Shown here piece by piece: positions 1 to 8,388 of a stretch of DNA of 22,068 bases. Location: positions 1 through 22,068 of the forward strand of contig CAMLSG010000074.1 in the NCBI GenBank assembly GCA_946482635.1, written 5' to 3'. Under the pieces are notes generated by a model that saw only the letters and a program-made list of their open reading frames with translations, did no database searches and had not been told where the DNA came from. Origin of the DNA: an uncultured Duganella sp. Lineage in GTDB: Bacteria; Pseudomonadota; Gammaproteobacteria; Burkholderiales; Burkholderiaceae. The first letter of the stretch is position 1, and each line of letters opens with the position of its first letter. A program made the translations under genes and the position numbers.

Positions 1-1316
1 TCGGCGATGCCGCCGGCGTTGTCGGTGATCGGGCCGTAGGCGTCCAGCGCCACCACGATACCCGCCATCGACAGCATCGAGGTCGCCGCAATCGCAATGC
101 CGTACAGGCCGGCGAGCTTGAACGACACCAGGATCGCCACGCATACGGCCAGTACCGGCCATGCGGTGGATTTCATCGAGACGCCCAGGCCAGCGATGAT
201 ATTGGTGCCGTGGCCGGTGGTAGACGCTTCCGCAATATGGCGTACCGGCGTGAATTCGGTGCCGGTATAGAACTCGGTAATGTAGACCATCAGGCCTGTC
301 AGAACGATGCCGACCACGGTCGCGCCGAGCATCTTGTAGCGCATCTCGTCGTCAGGCCAGACCATCCAGGTCACGACCACAAAGCCGATCAGCGACAGGC
401 CGGCGGCCCACCACAAGCCGGTGTACAGCGCCGACATGATCTTCTTGCCCGGTTTCGCCTTGACCATCGAACAGCCGATGATGGAACCGATGATGGACAC
501 CGCGCCCAGCAGCATCGGGTAAATGGCCGCTTGTGCCGGCGCGCTGGTAATCATCAGTGCGCCAAGCAGCATCGTCGCGATCAGGGTCACCACATAGGTT
601 TCGAACAGGTCGGCAGCCATGCCGGCGCAGTCGCCCACGTTGTCGCCCACGTTGTCGGCGATCACCGCGGGGTTGCGCGGATCATCCTCGGGAATGCCCG
701 CCTCCACCTTGCCCACCAGGTCGGCGCCAACGTCGGCGCCCTTGGTGAAGATGCCGCCACCGAGGCGGGCGAAGATCGAGATCAGGGAGGCGCCGAAGGC
801 CAGGCCGATCATCGGCTTCAGCACTTCATGCACATTGGGCGCAGGATTGGGAGCGCCGGGAGCGCCCATCACCGTCAGCACCCAGTAGAAACCGGCTACG
901 CCCAACAGGCCCAGGCCGACCACCAGCATGCCGGTGATGGCGCCGCCCTTGAACGCAACATTGAGCGCTTCGTTCATGCCCACCGACGCGGCTTGCGCGG
1001 TACGCACATTGGCCCGTACCGACACGTTCATGCCGATGAAGCCGCAAGCGCCGGACAGCACGGCGCCAAGAAGGAAGCCGATGGCGGTTTTCATGTCAAT
1101 CGCCGCCCCGATGGCTACCAGCAGAACAACACCGACGATACCGATGGTGCGGTACTGGCGGGCCAGGTAGGCCGCTGCACCTTGCTGGATGGCTGTCGCG
1201 ATTTCCTGCATGCGGGCGTTGCCCGCGTTTTGACCAAGAATCCAGCTGCGCGCCCACAGCCCGTACACAACCGCGAGCACGCCGCACGCAATCGCGAACC
1301 ACAAACTTGCTGCCAT
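1..1316 (-). CDS. hppA: Membrane-bound proton-translocating pyrophosphatase, 5' part (runs off window)
   Basis: Integral membrane pump that couples hydrolysis of pyrophosphate to ion export across the inner membrane. The first 438 residues are visible; the family is usually near 680-700, so about a third is missing beyond base 1. Seen directly: a hydrophobic N-terminus starting [10 protein letters not shown], several membrane helices, the signature [20 protein letters not shown] near residues 186-205, and the acidic Mg-PPi loop DDPRNPAV...DNVGDNVGD near 211-229. The visible part ends in [14 protein letters not shown], also conserved. The ATG at 1314-1316 follows a purine-rich AAGGGGG. The residue that separates K+-dependent from K+-independent enzymes (GNTTAA versus GNTTKA) lies just past the window edge, so the subtype cannot be called. 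It is transcribed in the same direction as adk but separated by adk's terminator. Confidence 0.97.
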   Translation of the reverse strand, partial: MAASLWFAIACGVLAVVYGLWARSWILGQNAGNARMQEIATAIQQGAAAYLARQYRTIGIVGVVLLVAIGAAIDMKTAIGFLLGAVLSGACGFIGMNVSVRANVRTAQAASVGMNEALNVAFKGGAITGMLVVGLGLLGVAGFYWVLTVMGAPGAPNPAPNVHEVLKPMIGLAFGASLISIFARLGGGIFTKGADVGADLVGKVEAGIPEDDPRNPAVIADNVGDNVGDCAGMAADLFETYVVTLIATMLLGALMITSAPAQAAIYPMLLGAVSIIGSIIGCSMVKAKPGKKIMSALYTGLWWAAGLSLIGFVVVTWMVWPDDEMRYKMLGATVVGIVLTGLMVYITEFYTGTEFTPVRHIAEASTTGHGTNIIAGLGVSMKSTAWPVLAVCVAILVSFKLAGLYGIAIAATSMLSMAGIVVALDAYGPITDNAGGIA

Positions 1317-1420
1317 AAATTGCCCCCTTACGTTATTAGAATCAAAAGCTACAAAACGAACTCGGTACGACCGAACTACGTACTGCAAAACTTTGACACT
1401 TCACGGCCAGGGGGCCGCCA

Positions 1421-1485
1421 AACCGGTAGACCAGTGTCAGACCCGCAGGGTCTGACACTTGCGACGCGACTGTCGCGTACCGGTT
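1421..1485. repeat. Cruciform-like palindromic repeat (AACCGGTA family)
   Basis: A 65-bp element closed by AACCGGTA (1421-1428) and its exact complement TACCGGTT (1478-1485). Inside are two perfect hairpins: AGTGTCAGACCC (1433-1444) with GGGTCTGACACT (1448-1459) over a 3-base loop, and CGCGAC (1465-1470) with GTCGCG (1472-1477). Folded, it would be a three-way junction. The first 18 bases recur with two changes at the right edge of the window (22051-22068), so it is a dispersed repeat. The form recalls REP-type elements; no RAYT transposase gene is visible here. Confidence 0.8.
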
Positions 1486-1513
1486 AAAAAAAAGCGGGCC
1501 AGGAGCCCGCTTT
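1486..1513 (-). terminator. Rho-independent terminator of adk
   Basis: On the minus strand, eight bases past the adk stop codon: stem AAAGCGGGC (1505-1513) with its complement (1491-1499), a 5-base loop, and a run of eight T (1486-1493). It ends the exbB-to-adk transcription unit before the repeat and hppA. Confidence 0.9.
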
Positions 1514-1520
1514 ATATGTA

Positions 1521-2255
<735 letters not shown>

Positions 2256-3014
2256 TTATCCGCCACTTTTGTAGAGTGCTTGCACACGCGCCAGGTCTTC
2301 CGGAGTATCCACGCCGGCGGCCGGGGCGGAATCGGTCACGTGTACGGCAATCGGGTAGCCATGCCACAGGACGCGCAACTGCTCCAGGGCTTCAATCCCC
2401 TCCAGCGGCGACACTTCCAGCGCCGGGTAGGCTTGCAGGAAGTCGTTTCGATAGGCGTAAAGACCGATATGGCGCAAAGGGACGTAGCCGGCAGGCAGGG
2501 CCGACTTGTCCTTGGCGAAGGCATCGCGGTGCCACGGGATGGTGGCACGGCTGAAATAGAGTGCGCGGCCCTGCTTGTCCAGCACCACCTTCACCACGTT
2601 CGGGTTGAAGGCGTCGGCCGCATCGTGCAGCGGGTGGGCGCAGGTGGACATCGGCACCTCGGCGCCGATGCGGGCGGCGGCAGCCTGCAGCAGTTGCGGG
2701 TCGATCAGGGGCTCGTCGCCCTGCAGGTTGACAACCACGGCGTCGGCCGGCAGGTTCATGGCGCGCGCCACTTCGGCAATGCGGTCGGTGCCGGACGGAT
2801 GGTCGGCCCGGGTCATGAAGGCTTCGATGCCGTGCTGTTCGCAGGCTTCTTTAATGGAGGCGTGGTCGGTGGCGACAACGATGCGGGCGGCGCCGGCTTC
2901 TTGCGCCCGTTCGGCAACCCGCACCACCATCGGCTTGCCGCCCAGGTCGGCCAGGGGCTTGTTGGGCAGGCGGGTCGAGGCCAGGCGGGCCGGGATGATG
3001 ACGATGAAGGACAC
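2256..3014 (-). CDS. kdsB: 3-deoxy-manno-octulosonate cytidylyltransferase (CMP-Kdo synthetase)
   Basis: Activates Kdo with CTP to CMP-Kdo, the donor for the inner core of lipopolysaccharide; cytosolic. 252 residues, normal for the family. Seen: N-terminal nucleotide-binding [14 protein letters not shown] (8-21), [16 protein letters not shown] motif ([11 protein letters not shown] at 71-81) and QGDEPLI (98-104), whose aspartate binds metal in this family. The start is a GTG at 3012-3014: a GGAG lies six bases upstream, inside the end of the preceding gene, and the reading frame begins with the conserved SFIVIIPAR. Three bases separate it from the Trm112-like gene, so the two are very likely translated from one mRNA. 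Confidence 0.97.
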   Translation of the reverse strand: MSFIVIIPARLASTRLPNKPLADLGGKPMVVRVAERAQEAGAARIVVATDHASIKEACEQHGIEAFMTRADHPSGTDRIAEVARAMNLPADAVVVNLQGDEPLIDPQLLQAAAARIGAEVPMSTCAHPLHDAADAFNPNVVKVVLDKQGRALYFSRATIPWHRDAFAKDKSALPAGYVPLRHIGLYAYRNDFLQAYPALEVSPLEGIEALEQLRVLWHGYPIAVHVTDSAPAAGVDTPEDLARVQALYKSGG

Positions 3015-3017
3015 CGC

Positions 3018-3194
3018 TTACTCCGTGGTGTCTGGCAGGGAGCGCGCTTCGTCGGCCCACATGATCGGGATGCCGTCGCGGATCGGGTATGCCAGGCGGT
3101 CGCCTTTGCAAATCATTTCCTGGGCTTTTTTGTCGTACTCCAGAGGGCCCTTGCACACAGGGCAGACCAGGATATCAAGCAGGCGTGCGTCCAC
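3018..3194 (-). CDS. ycaR: Trm112/UPF0434-family small protein (YcaR-like)
   Basis: A 58-residue protein, [19 protein letters not shown] at its start, with cysteines 11, 14 and 29 and the family ending RDGIPIMW. The Trm112 family consists of small, often zinc-binding scaffold proteins; the role of the bacterial members is not settled. The start chosen is GTG at 3192-3194 because GGAG lies eight bases upstream and because upstream extension gives unrelated residues. It overlaps the end of lpxK by 20 bases and precedes kdsB by three. The same lpxK-ycaR-kdsB neighbourhood is known from enterobacteria, which supports the call. Confidence 0.9.
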   Translation of the reverse strand: MDARLLDILVCPVCKGPLEYDKKAQEMICKGDRLAYPIRDGIPIMWADEARSLPDTTE

Positions 3195-4251
3195 GTAGTT
3201 TCTCCACAATTTGATCGGCCAGCGCCGCGTCGATGCGGGCGCCGACTGGAACGACCCAGATTCTTGGATCGTTGCGTAATTCTTCAATTTGCCAGCATTT
3301 TACTGCATCCTTCTCCGTCACCAGAATAAAGTCGGCCTCGATATTGGCGAAAGGACGGTCTCTAAAGTCGTGATGATCGGGCAGCGGCAGCTCTTGCGGC
3401 TGGATTCCTGCCGCGCGCAACATGCCGAAAAATCGGGCCGGATTGCCGATTCCCGCGGCAGCAGCCACTCGAAGCCCGCTCCCCTGCCCTGATGGCGCGG
3501 CGCGCTGCGCCAATTCGGCCAGCGACATGCGCTCGCTACGGTCGCCAAGGCGCTCTGCGACATCGCCTACGAGGCGCATCTGCCAAGGCGCTCCCGCCTG
3601 GACGCCGGCCGGCGCCACGGCGGCAGACAGCGCAGCGGTCAGTTCGGGCGCATTGACCACGGTGAAGTCCCGCTGCCGGGATGGCGGTTCGCGCAGGGGC
3701 CCGGCGGGCAAGGTCCAGCCATTGCCGACGCCCCGGCCGTCGAACAGCACGATTTCCACGTCGCGCGCCAGGGCGTAATGCTGCAAGCCGTCGTCCGTGA
3801 CGATCACGTTGATTTCCGGATGGGCCTCCAGCAAGGCGCGCCCCGCGGCTGCACGCGCACGGCCGACGAACACCGGGCAACCGGTGCGGGCGGCAATCAG
3901 TACCGGCTCATCCCCCACCTCGGCCGGCGTCGACCCAGCGCCGACTTCTCGCGGCGCGGCATCCTTGCTGCCAAATCCGCGCGAAACAACGCCCGGCCGA
4001 AAACCGGCCGCGCGCAGCGCGTCGACCAGCCAGATGGTGAGCGGCGTCTTGCCGGTACCGCCAATGAAAATATTTCCCACGACGACGACCGGCACCGGCA
4101 GGCGCTCGGCGTGCGATACGCCAACCGCATACAGGCCCCGGCGCAAGGCGGCCAGTCCCCGGAACAGCAGGGACAGCGGCCAGAGCGCGCATGCCAGCGC
4201 GCCCCGCCGCAACCACTCGCGCGAGAACGTCGTCTCGAGGGAAGAGGCCAT
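3175..4251 (-). CDS. lpxK: Tetraacyldisaccharide 4'-kinase
   Basis: Phosphorylates the 4' position of the lipid A disaccharide at the inner face of the inner membrane. 358 residues, typical length. Seen: a hydrophobic, arginine-flanked N-terminal segment (about 16-44) that anchors the enzyme, the P-loop [11 protein letters not shown] (59-69), VSRGFG (89-94), VGDEPVLIA (112-120) and VTDDGLQH (151-158). The ATG shares one base with the exbD stop (TAATG), so translation is probably coupled. The C-terminus overlaps the next gene by 20 bases. Confidence 0.97.
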   Translation of the reverse strand: MASSLETTFSREWLRRGALACALWPLSLLFRGLAALRRGLYAVGVSHAERLPVPVVVVGNIFIGGTGKTPLTIWLVDALRAAGFRPGVVSRGFGSKDAAPREVGAGSTPAEVGDEPVLIAARTGCPVFVGRARAAAGRALLEAHPEINVIVTDDGLQHYALARDVEIVLFDGRGVGNGWTLPAGPLREPPSRQRDFTVVNAPELTAALSAAVAPAGVQAGAPWQMRLVGDVAERLGDRSERMSLAELAQRAAPSGQGSGLRVAAAAGIGNPARFFGMLRAAGIQPQELPLPDHHDFRDRPFANIEADFILVTEKDAVKCWQIEELRNDPRIWVVPVGARIDAALADQIVEKLRGRTPA

Positions 4252-4676
4252 TACTTGGCCTGGGCGGTCTGTGCCTCGAAGGTCACGCGCTCAAAGCCCG
4301 CCAGGCGCGCCGCTTCCATCACGTTGATCACCATCTGGTGCATCGCGAACTGGTCGGCATTGATCTTGACGATCGGGTTGGCGTCCTTGGCGGCGGACTT
4401 CATCTGCTCGGCCAGGCCAGGCACGTCGTGGAAGGCCACGGGGGTGCCGTTGATGGTGTAGTTGCCCTTGGCATCTACCGTCACGTTCAGGTCATTCGGC
4501 TGCTCCACCGTCTTTTCCGCATCGGCGGTCGGCAAGGTGATTTTCAGCTCGGTGAACTTGCTGTAAGTGGTGGTGATCATCAGGAAGATCAGGATCACCA
4601 GCAGCACGTCGATAAACGGGATCAGGTTGATCTCGGGATCTTCGCGCTTCTGGCCTCGGCGGAAATTCATCGCCAT
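4251..4676 (-). CDS. exbD: ExbD/TolR-family biopolymer transport protein
   Basis: Inner-membrane partner of ExbB in the proton-driven motor that energises TonB. 141 residues with one transmembrane helix at about 19-36. The motif INLIPFIDVLLVILIFLM carries the conserved intramembrane aspartate (D23) that conducts protons in this family. The rest is a periplasmic domain. It starts at an ATG with GAGGG upstream, 15 bases after exbB, and its stop overlaps the lpxK start. A TolR role cannot be excluded from sequence alone, but no tol/pal genes are near and two TonB-dependent receptors lie in the same window. Confidence 0.93.
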   Translation of the reverse strand: MAMNFRRGQKREDPEINLIPFIDVLLVILIFLMITTTYSKFTELKITLPTADAEKTVEQPNDLNVTVDAKGNYTINGTPVAFHDVPGLAEQMKSAAKDANPIVKINADQFAMHQMVINVMEAARLAGFERVTFEAQTAQAK

Positions 4677-4691
4677 AAACTAATCCCTCGC

Positions 4692-5297
4692 TTACTTGCG
4701 GGTGTTGTGGACCACGTCCACGAACTTGACCGCCTGCTGCTCCATGTCGATGACGAAGGAGTCAACCAGTGCGCGGAAGTGGCGGTAGAACACCAGGGTC
4801 GGCATTGCGATCGCCAGGCCGAAACCGGTGTTGTACAGCGCTACCGAAATACCGTGCGCCAGTTGCGCAGGATTGGCGCCGGCCGAGTTCTGCGAACCGA
4901 AGATCTCGATCATGCCGACCACGGTACCGAACAGGCCCATCAGCGGCGCCAGGGTGGCGATGGTGCCGAGGGTGGTCAGGAAGCGTTCCAGCTGGTGCGC
5001 CACGGCGCCGCCCGCCTCTTCGATCGATTCCTTCATGACGTCGCGAGGAGCGTTGACATTACGCAACGCTGCCGAAAGAACAACACCCAGTTGGGACGAT
5101 TTTTCCAGCTTGGTGATGATGTCGTTGTTGATATTTCCGCTGCGATAGACGCGTACCACTTCGTCCAGCAGTGTCTTCGGAATGATGCGCGAACGGCGCA
5201 GGTACATCAGGCGTTCAACGATCAGGGCAAGGGCAACGATGGAAGCGATCAGCAGAGGCCAGATCGGCCAGCCGGCGGCTTGGAAAATTGCGAGCAA
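4692..5297 (-). CDS. exbB: ExbB/TolQ-family proton channel protein
   Basis: MotA/TolQ/ExbB-type proton channel subunit, 201 residues. Three hydrophobic segments are visible: about 11-29, 106-130 (the conserved TLAPLMGLFGTVVGMI) and 145-168 (GISVALYNTGFGLAIAMPTL). The start is TTG at 5295-5297: AGGAG lies six bases upstream, and an ATG in the leader (5300-5302) is in another frame. It is the first gene of the envelope cluster. Upstream lies the 0.9-kb repeat array, which must contain its promoter. Confidence 0.93.
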   Translation of the reverse strand: MLAIFQAAGWPIWPLLIASIVALALIVERLMYLRRSRIIPKTLLDEVVRVYRSGNINNDIITKLEKSSQLGVVLSAALRNVNAPRDVMKESIEEAGGAVAHQLERFLTTLGTIATLAPLMGLFGTVVGMIEIFGSQNSAGANPAQLAHGISVALYNTGFGLAIAMPTLVFYRHFRALVDSFVIDMEQQAVKFVDVVHNTRK

Positions 5298-6191
5298 GAC
5301 ATACTCCTAAGAAAGAAAACCTAAACGCGCAATGTAGCCTGTCGAGAGCTAACAGGCAAGTGTGCGCATTCTTCACATTTTCTGTGGACAACATTGTTGG
5401 CAATCCAACTATTTCCACTTAAGTACATGATTTGATGATGATTTTTTCTAATGCAAAAATTTTCATCAGCTCTGGAAGGACCAGTTCTGCACATATTCTG
5501 TGGACAAAATTGTGGGGAATGGCGGCTTTTATATGCTAAGCCTTTGATCGCAAAGCGAATTATTCTCAAGCACAAAAAATGCGCATTGGCACTTTTCCTG
5601 CTTTTCCCCAGCTGTGCACTTCTTCACATATTCTGTTGATAAGATTGTTAGCAAGGCTATGCTTGAGGGGTAAAGTACTTGATCCATAAGGACTTTCTTG
5701 CCATGCGTAAAAATCTCGCATTGATGAATCCCGGCCGAAAAGTGGACAATTTTTGCCCTTCTGCACAAATTCTGTGGACAATATTGTGAGCAAGGCCGCA
5801 GGAGGTAGTGCAAGTCCTTGATCCGAAAAGACAATCAATTCACGCCCATTTTTTAGGCAGCAATTTTCCCCACAGCTTCTGTGGATAAAATTGTTAGCAA
5901 GGGACAGACTGGAGTGCCAAGTCCTTGATTTCTAAAATGAAAGTTACCCTGCAAACATTTTCATCACGCAATCTACGGCTGGAAAGAGTTCCTCACATAT
6001 TCTGTGGATATCTTTGTGCGTAACAGCCGGCCGCTATCGCAAAGTCCTTGATCTATAAGGGAATTCGTAAATTGCCCGCTTATGTAGCATTGGCGTTTAC
6101 CCTTAATAATCATGTGTTTACAAAAAATACTTGCGGTATGAAGTGATATATGACATAAGCATGACCGCTTTCAAAAAGTGTGGACAGGTCC
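5298..6191. other. AT-rich intergenic region with no credible gene
   Basis: About 890 bp between the divergent exbB and xseA genes, clearly richer in A+T than the flanks. Short open frames exist on both strands, but their translations only echo the repeats and lack ribosome sites. It must contain the promoters of both flanking genes; I could not pick either with confidence. Its main content is the six-unit repeat array annotated separately. Confidence 0.85.
5369..6060. repeat. Six-copy array of a 72-nt composite repeat with DnaA-box-like sites
   Basis: Units start at 5369, 5485, 5620, 5759, 5866 and 5989. Each unit reads TTCTKCACA, 5 bases, TGTGGAYAA, 3 bases, TGTTAGCAA-like, about 18 variable bases, then a module close to AAGTCCTTGATCTATAAGG. 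The distance from the first box to TCTGTGG is 12 in all six. The distance to the AAG of the second module is 53 in five and 52 in the first. Spacers between units are unique and 35-67 bp long. Unit 5 contains TGTGGATAA, the exact complement of the DnaA box TTATCCACA; three others have TGTGGACAA. Unit 1 is the most diverged. Function is inferred only: a DnaA-binding cluster or origin-like element. Confidence 0.85.
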
Positions 6192-7535
6192 ATGATCAAT
6201 AGCCCCGAACCCAACCAGGTCATCTCAGTCAGTGCCCTCAACCAGGCCGTTGCACGCCTGCTGGAGCGCTCTTTCCCCTTGCAGTGGATATCTGGGGAAA
6301 TCTCGAATTTCACTCGAGCAAGCTCGGGTCATTGGTATTTCACCCTGAAAGACGATGCAGCCCAGGTACGGGCCGTCATGTTCCGCGGCCGCGCCCAGTA
6401 CGCCGGCTTCGTGCCGCGCGAAGGCGACAAGGTCGAGGTGCGAGCGCTGGTCACCCTGTACGGGCCGCGCGGCGATTACCAGATCAATGTGGAGGCCATC
6501 CGCCGCGCCGGCGTGGGTTCCCTGTTCGAAGCTTTCCAGCGCCTGAAGGAACGCCTGGCAGCTGCCGGCCTGTTCGACAGCGAACGCAAGCGCGCCCTGC
6601 CCCTGTTCCCGCGCACCATCGGCATCGTCACCAGCCCGCAGGCGGCAGCCCTGCGCGACGTGCTGATCGCCCTGCGCCGCCGGGCGCCGCACGTCAACGT
6701 GGTGCTCTACCCCACCCTGGTGCAGGGCCAGCAGGCCGGCGCCCAGATTGCCTCCGCCATTGATACGGCATCGCGCCGCGCCGAATGCGATGTGCTGCTG
6801 GTCGTGCGCGGCGGCGGCAGCATGGAAGACCTGTGGTGCTTCAATGAGGAAGTGGTCGCTTACGCCGTCGCCAATTGCAATGTGCCGGTCGTATCCGGGG
6901 TTGGCCACGAAACCGACTTTACGATTTGCGACTTCGCTGCCGACGTACGCGCCGCCACCCCAACCGCTGCCGCCGAACTGGCCGCGACGCCGCGTGCCGA
7001 CTGGCTCGGTTCCTTGCGCGCCGACGCCACCGACCTGCGCCGCGCCATGCGCCGCGCCCTCAGCGACGCCACGCAAACCCTGGACAGCCTGCAGCGCCGC
7101 CTGCTCAGCCCGACGGCCCGCATCGCCCAGCAGCGCATGCAGTTGCAAAGCCTGTCCACCGCGATGATGCACGCCACCCGCAATCCCTTGCAGCAGGCGC
7201 GTTTCACGATCGACCGCCTGGCAGGCCGGCTGGCGGCCCGCAAGCCCGACGCCAGCAAAGCGCGGGCAGCGATGGAAGCCTTGCAGCACCGGGCCGGCGC
7301 CAGCATGCGCGCGCAACTGCTCCAGCGTCGCGACGCCCTGAATGCGCTGTCGGCGCAACTGGAATTACTGAATCCCCAGCGCACGCTGGAACGCGGCTAC
7401 GCCATCGTCACCGATGCTGCAGGCGCCGTGCTGCGCGACCCCGCGCATATCAAGCCGGGACAGTCGCTGGGCGTCCGCCTGGCCGAAGGCAGCGCCGACA
7501 TCGGCGTAGCCACCGTGCAGCCAACGCTTAGCTAG
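6192..7535 (+). CDS. xseA: Exodeoxyribonuclease VII large subunit
   Basis: Catalytic subunit of exonuclease VII, which degrades single-stranded DNA from both ends together with XseB. 447 residues, normal length. Seen: N-terminal OB-fold (about 11-105) with ISGEISNF and [10 protein letters not shown], then the nuclease domain with [14 protein letters not shown] (143-156), [15 protein letters not shown] (204-218) and [10 protein letters not shown] (235-244), then a long alanine/arginine-rich helical region and the conserved end ERGYAIV. I chose the ATG at 6192 (AGG five bases upstream); a GTG at 6180 is in frame but has no ribosome site. xseB is not adjacent; the next gene is sodB. Confidence 0.97.
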   Translation: MINSPEPNQVISVSALNQAVARLLERSFPLQWISGEISNFTRASSGHWYFTLKDDAAQVRAVMFRGRAQYAGFVPREGDKVEVRALVTLYGPRGDYQINVEAIRRAGVGSLFEAFQRLKERLAAAGLFDSERKRALPLFPRTIGIVTSPQAAALRDVLIALRRRAPHVNVVLYPTLVQGQQAGAQIASAIDTASRRAECDVLLVVRGGGSMEDLWCFNEEVVAYAVANCNVPVVSGVGHETDFTICDFAADVRAATPTAAAELAATPRADWLGSLRADATDLRRAMRRALSDATQTLDSLQRRLLSPTARIAQQRMQLQSLSTAMMHATRNPLQQARFTIDRLAGRLAARKPDASKARAAMEALQHRAGASMRAQLLQRRDALNALSAQLELLNPQRTLERGYAIVTDAAGAVLRDPAHIKPGQSLGVRLAEGSADIGVATVQPTLS

Positions 7536-7598
7536 CGTTCGTATTACAATGCCGTTTCGGCAAAAATAACTTTTCGTCTCAATCAAAAGGAAACATTC

Positions 7599-8177
7599 AT
7601 GGAACATACCCTGCCACCACTGCCGTACGCAATGGACGCGCTGCAGCCGCACATCTCCAAGGAAACCCTGGAATTCCACTACGGTAAGCATCACCAGGCT
7701 TATGTCACCAACCTGAACAACCTGATCAAGGGCACCGAGTTCGAAAACCTGTCCCTGGAAGAGATCGTGAAGAAGTCTTCCGGCGGCGTGTTCAACAACG
7801 CAGCCCAGGTGTGGAACCACACCTTCTACTGGAACTGCATGGCTCCTAACGCCGGCGGCGCGCCTACCGGCGCCCTGGCTGACGCCATCAACGCCAAGTT
7901 CGGTTCCTTCGACAACTTCAAGGCTGAATTCACCAAGTCCTGCGTGGGCAACTTCGGTTCCGGCTGGACCTGGCTGGTGAAGAAGGCGGACGGCTCCGTC
8001 GAGATCGTCAACACCTCCAACGCCGCCACCCCGCTGACCGGCGCCGACAAGCCGCTGCTGACCTGCGACGTGTGGGAACACGCTTACTACGTCGACTACC
8101 GCAACGCCCGTCCTAAGTACGTTGAAACCTTCTGGAACCTGGTGAACTGGAACTTCGTGGCCCAGAACTTCGCTTAA
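7599..8177 (+). CDS. sodB: Superoxide dismutase [Fe]
   Basis: Dismutates superoxide to oxygen and hydrogen peroxide in the cytosol. 192 residues. Metal ligands are all present: H27 ([12 protein letters not shown]), H74 (WNHTFYW), D157 and H161 (DVWEHAYY). Gln70 in [11 protein letters not shown] is the outer-sphere glutamine at the position typical of iron enzymes; manganese enzymes carry it in the C-terminal domain. The ATG follows AAAGGAAAC. It lies 63 bp after xseA on the same strand and ends in its own terminator. A TACAAT at 7545-7550 could be its -10 box, but no good -35 is seen. Confidence 0.97.
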   Translation: MEHTLPPLPYAMDALQPHISKETLEFHYGKHHQAYVTNLNNLIKGTEFENLSLEEIVKKSSGGVFNNAAQVWNHTFYWNCMAPNAGGAPTGALADAINAKFGSFDNFKAEFTKSCVGNFGSGWTWLVKKADGSVEIVNTSNAATPLTGADKPLLTCDVWEHAYYVDYRNARPKYVETFWNLVNWNFVAQNFA

Positions 8178-8197
8178 TCGCGGTTCTTCGCCCCATC

Positions 8198-8225
8198 AAA
8201 AGCCCGCTACGAGCGGGCTTTTTTT
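8198..8225 (+). terminator. Rho-independent terminator of sodB
   Basis: AGCCCGCT (8201-8208), a 3-base loop, and AGCGGGCT (8212-8219) followed by seven T, 20 bases after the stop codon. Three A before the stem can pair with the first T residues. Confidence 0.92.
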
Positions 8226-8242
8226 CGACCAAATTCGGGTCA

Positions 8243-8382
8243 AATTCGGGGTCAGATCTGTCATTCGGACAGCTAGCGCTCTCATTTGATATTTCTCAAT
8301 ACGCTAATTCCTCGGAATTTGCGTATTGAGATTTATCAAACAAACTGTACGCGTGTCCAAATGACAGACCTGACCCCGAATT
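8243..8382. mobile_element. 140-bp palindromic element with 29-bp terminal inverted repeats (MITE/REP-like)
   Basis: Ends AATTCGGGGTCAG...GGACA (8243-8271) and the complementary TGTCC...CTGACCCCGAATT (8354-8382) match at 27 of 29 positions. An inner pair, TTTGATATTTCTCAATACGC (8285-8304) and 8321-8340, matches at 18 of 20, and the centre is AATTCC-TC-GGAATT (8306-8319). Almost the whole element can fold into one long hairpin. An 11-base echo of its left end (AAATTCGGGTC) sits directly before it at 8231-8241. It encodes nothing. It fills the gap between the converging sodB and oxidoreductase genes, ending six bases before the latter's stop, and may act as its terminator. Confidence 0.8.
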
Positions 8383-8388
8383 GAAGAA

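Noticed and set aside
210..1487. Long plus-strand open frame of 425 codons
   Set aside because: It is antisense to hppA, its translation is rich in H, R, D and Q without any domain, and the minus frame carries diagnostic pyrophosphatase motifs.
5321..5838. Several short open frames in the exbB-xseA gap
   Set aside because: Their peptides simply translate the repeated boxes (for example CPQN and LSTE recurring), with no ribosome sites. Treated as non-coding.
5369..6060. CRISPR array
   Set aside because: Repeats are 72 nt, imperfect and internally modular, spacers range from 35 to 67 bp, and no cas genes are nearby.
5369..6060. The chromosomal oriC itself
   Set aside because: No dnaA, dnaN, gyrB, rpmH or parAB is in the window; only the box content supports it. 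Kept as an origin-like hypothesis, not as a call.
6179..6203. Seventh repeat unit at the xseA start (TGTGGACAG and GTCCATGATCAAT)
   Set aside because: The two pieces resemble the array modules but lie next to each other instead of about 40 nt apart, and partly encode the XseA N-terminus.
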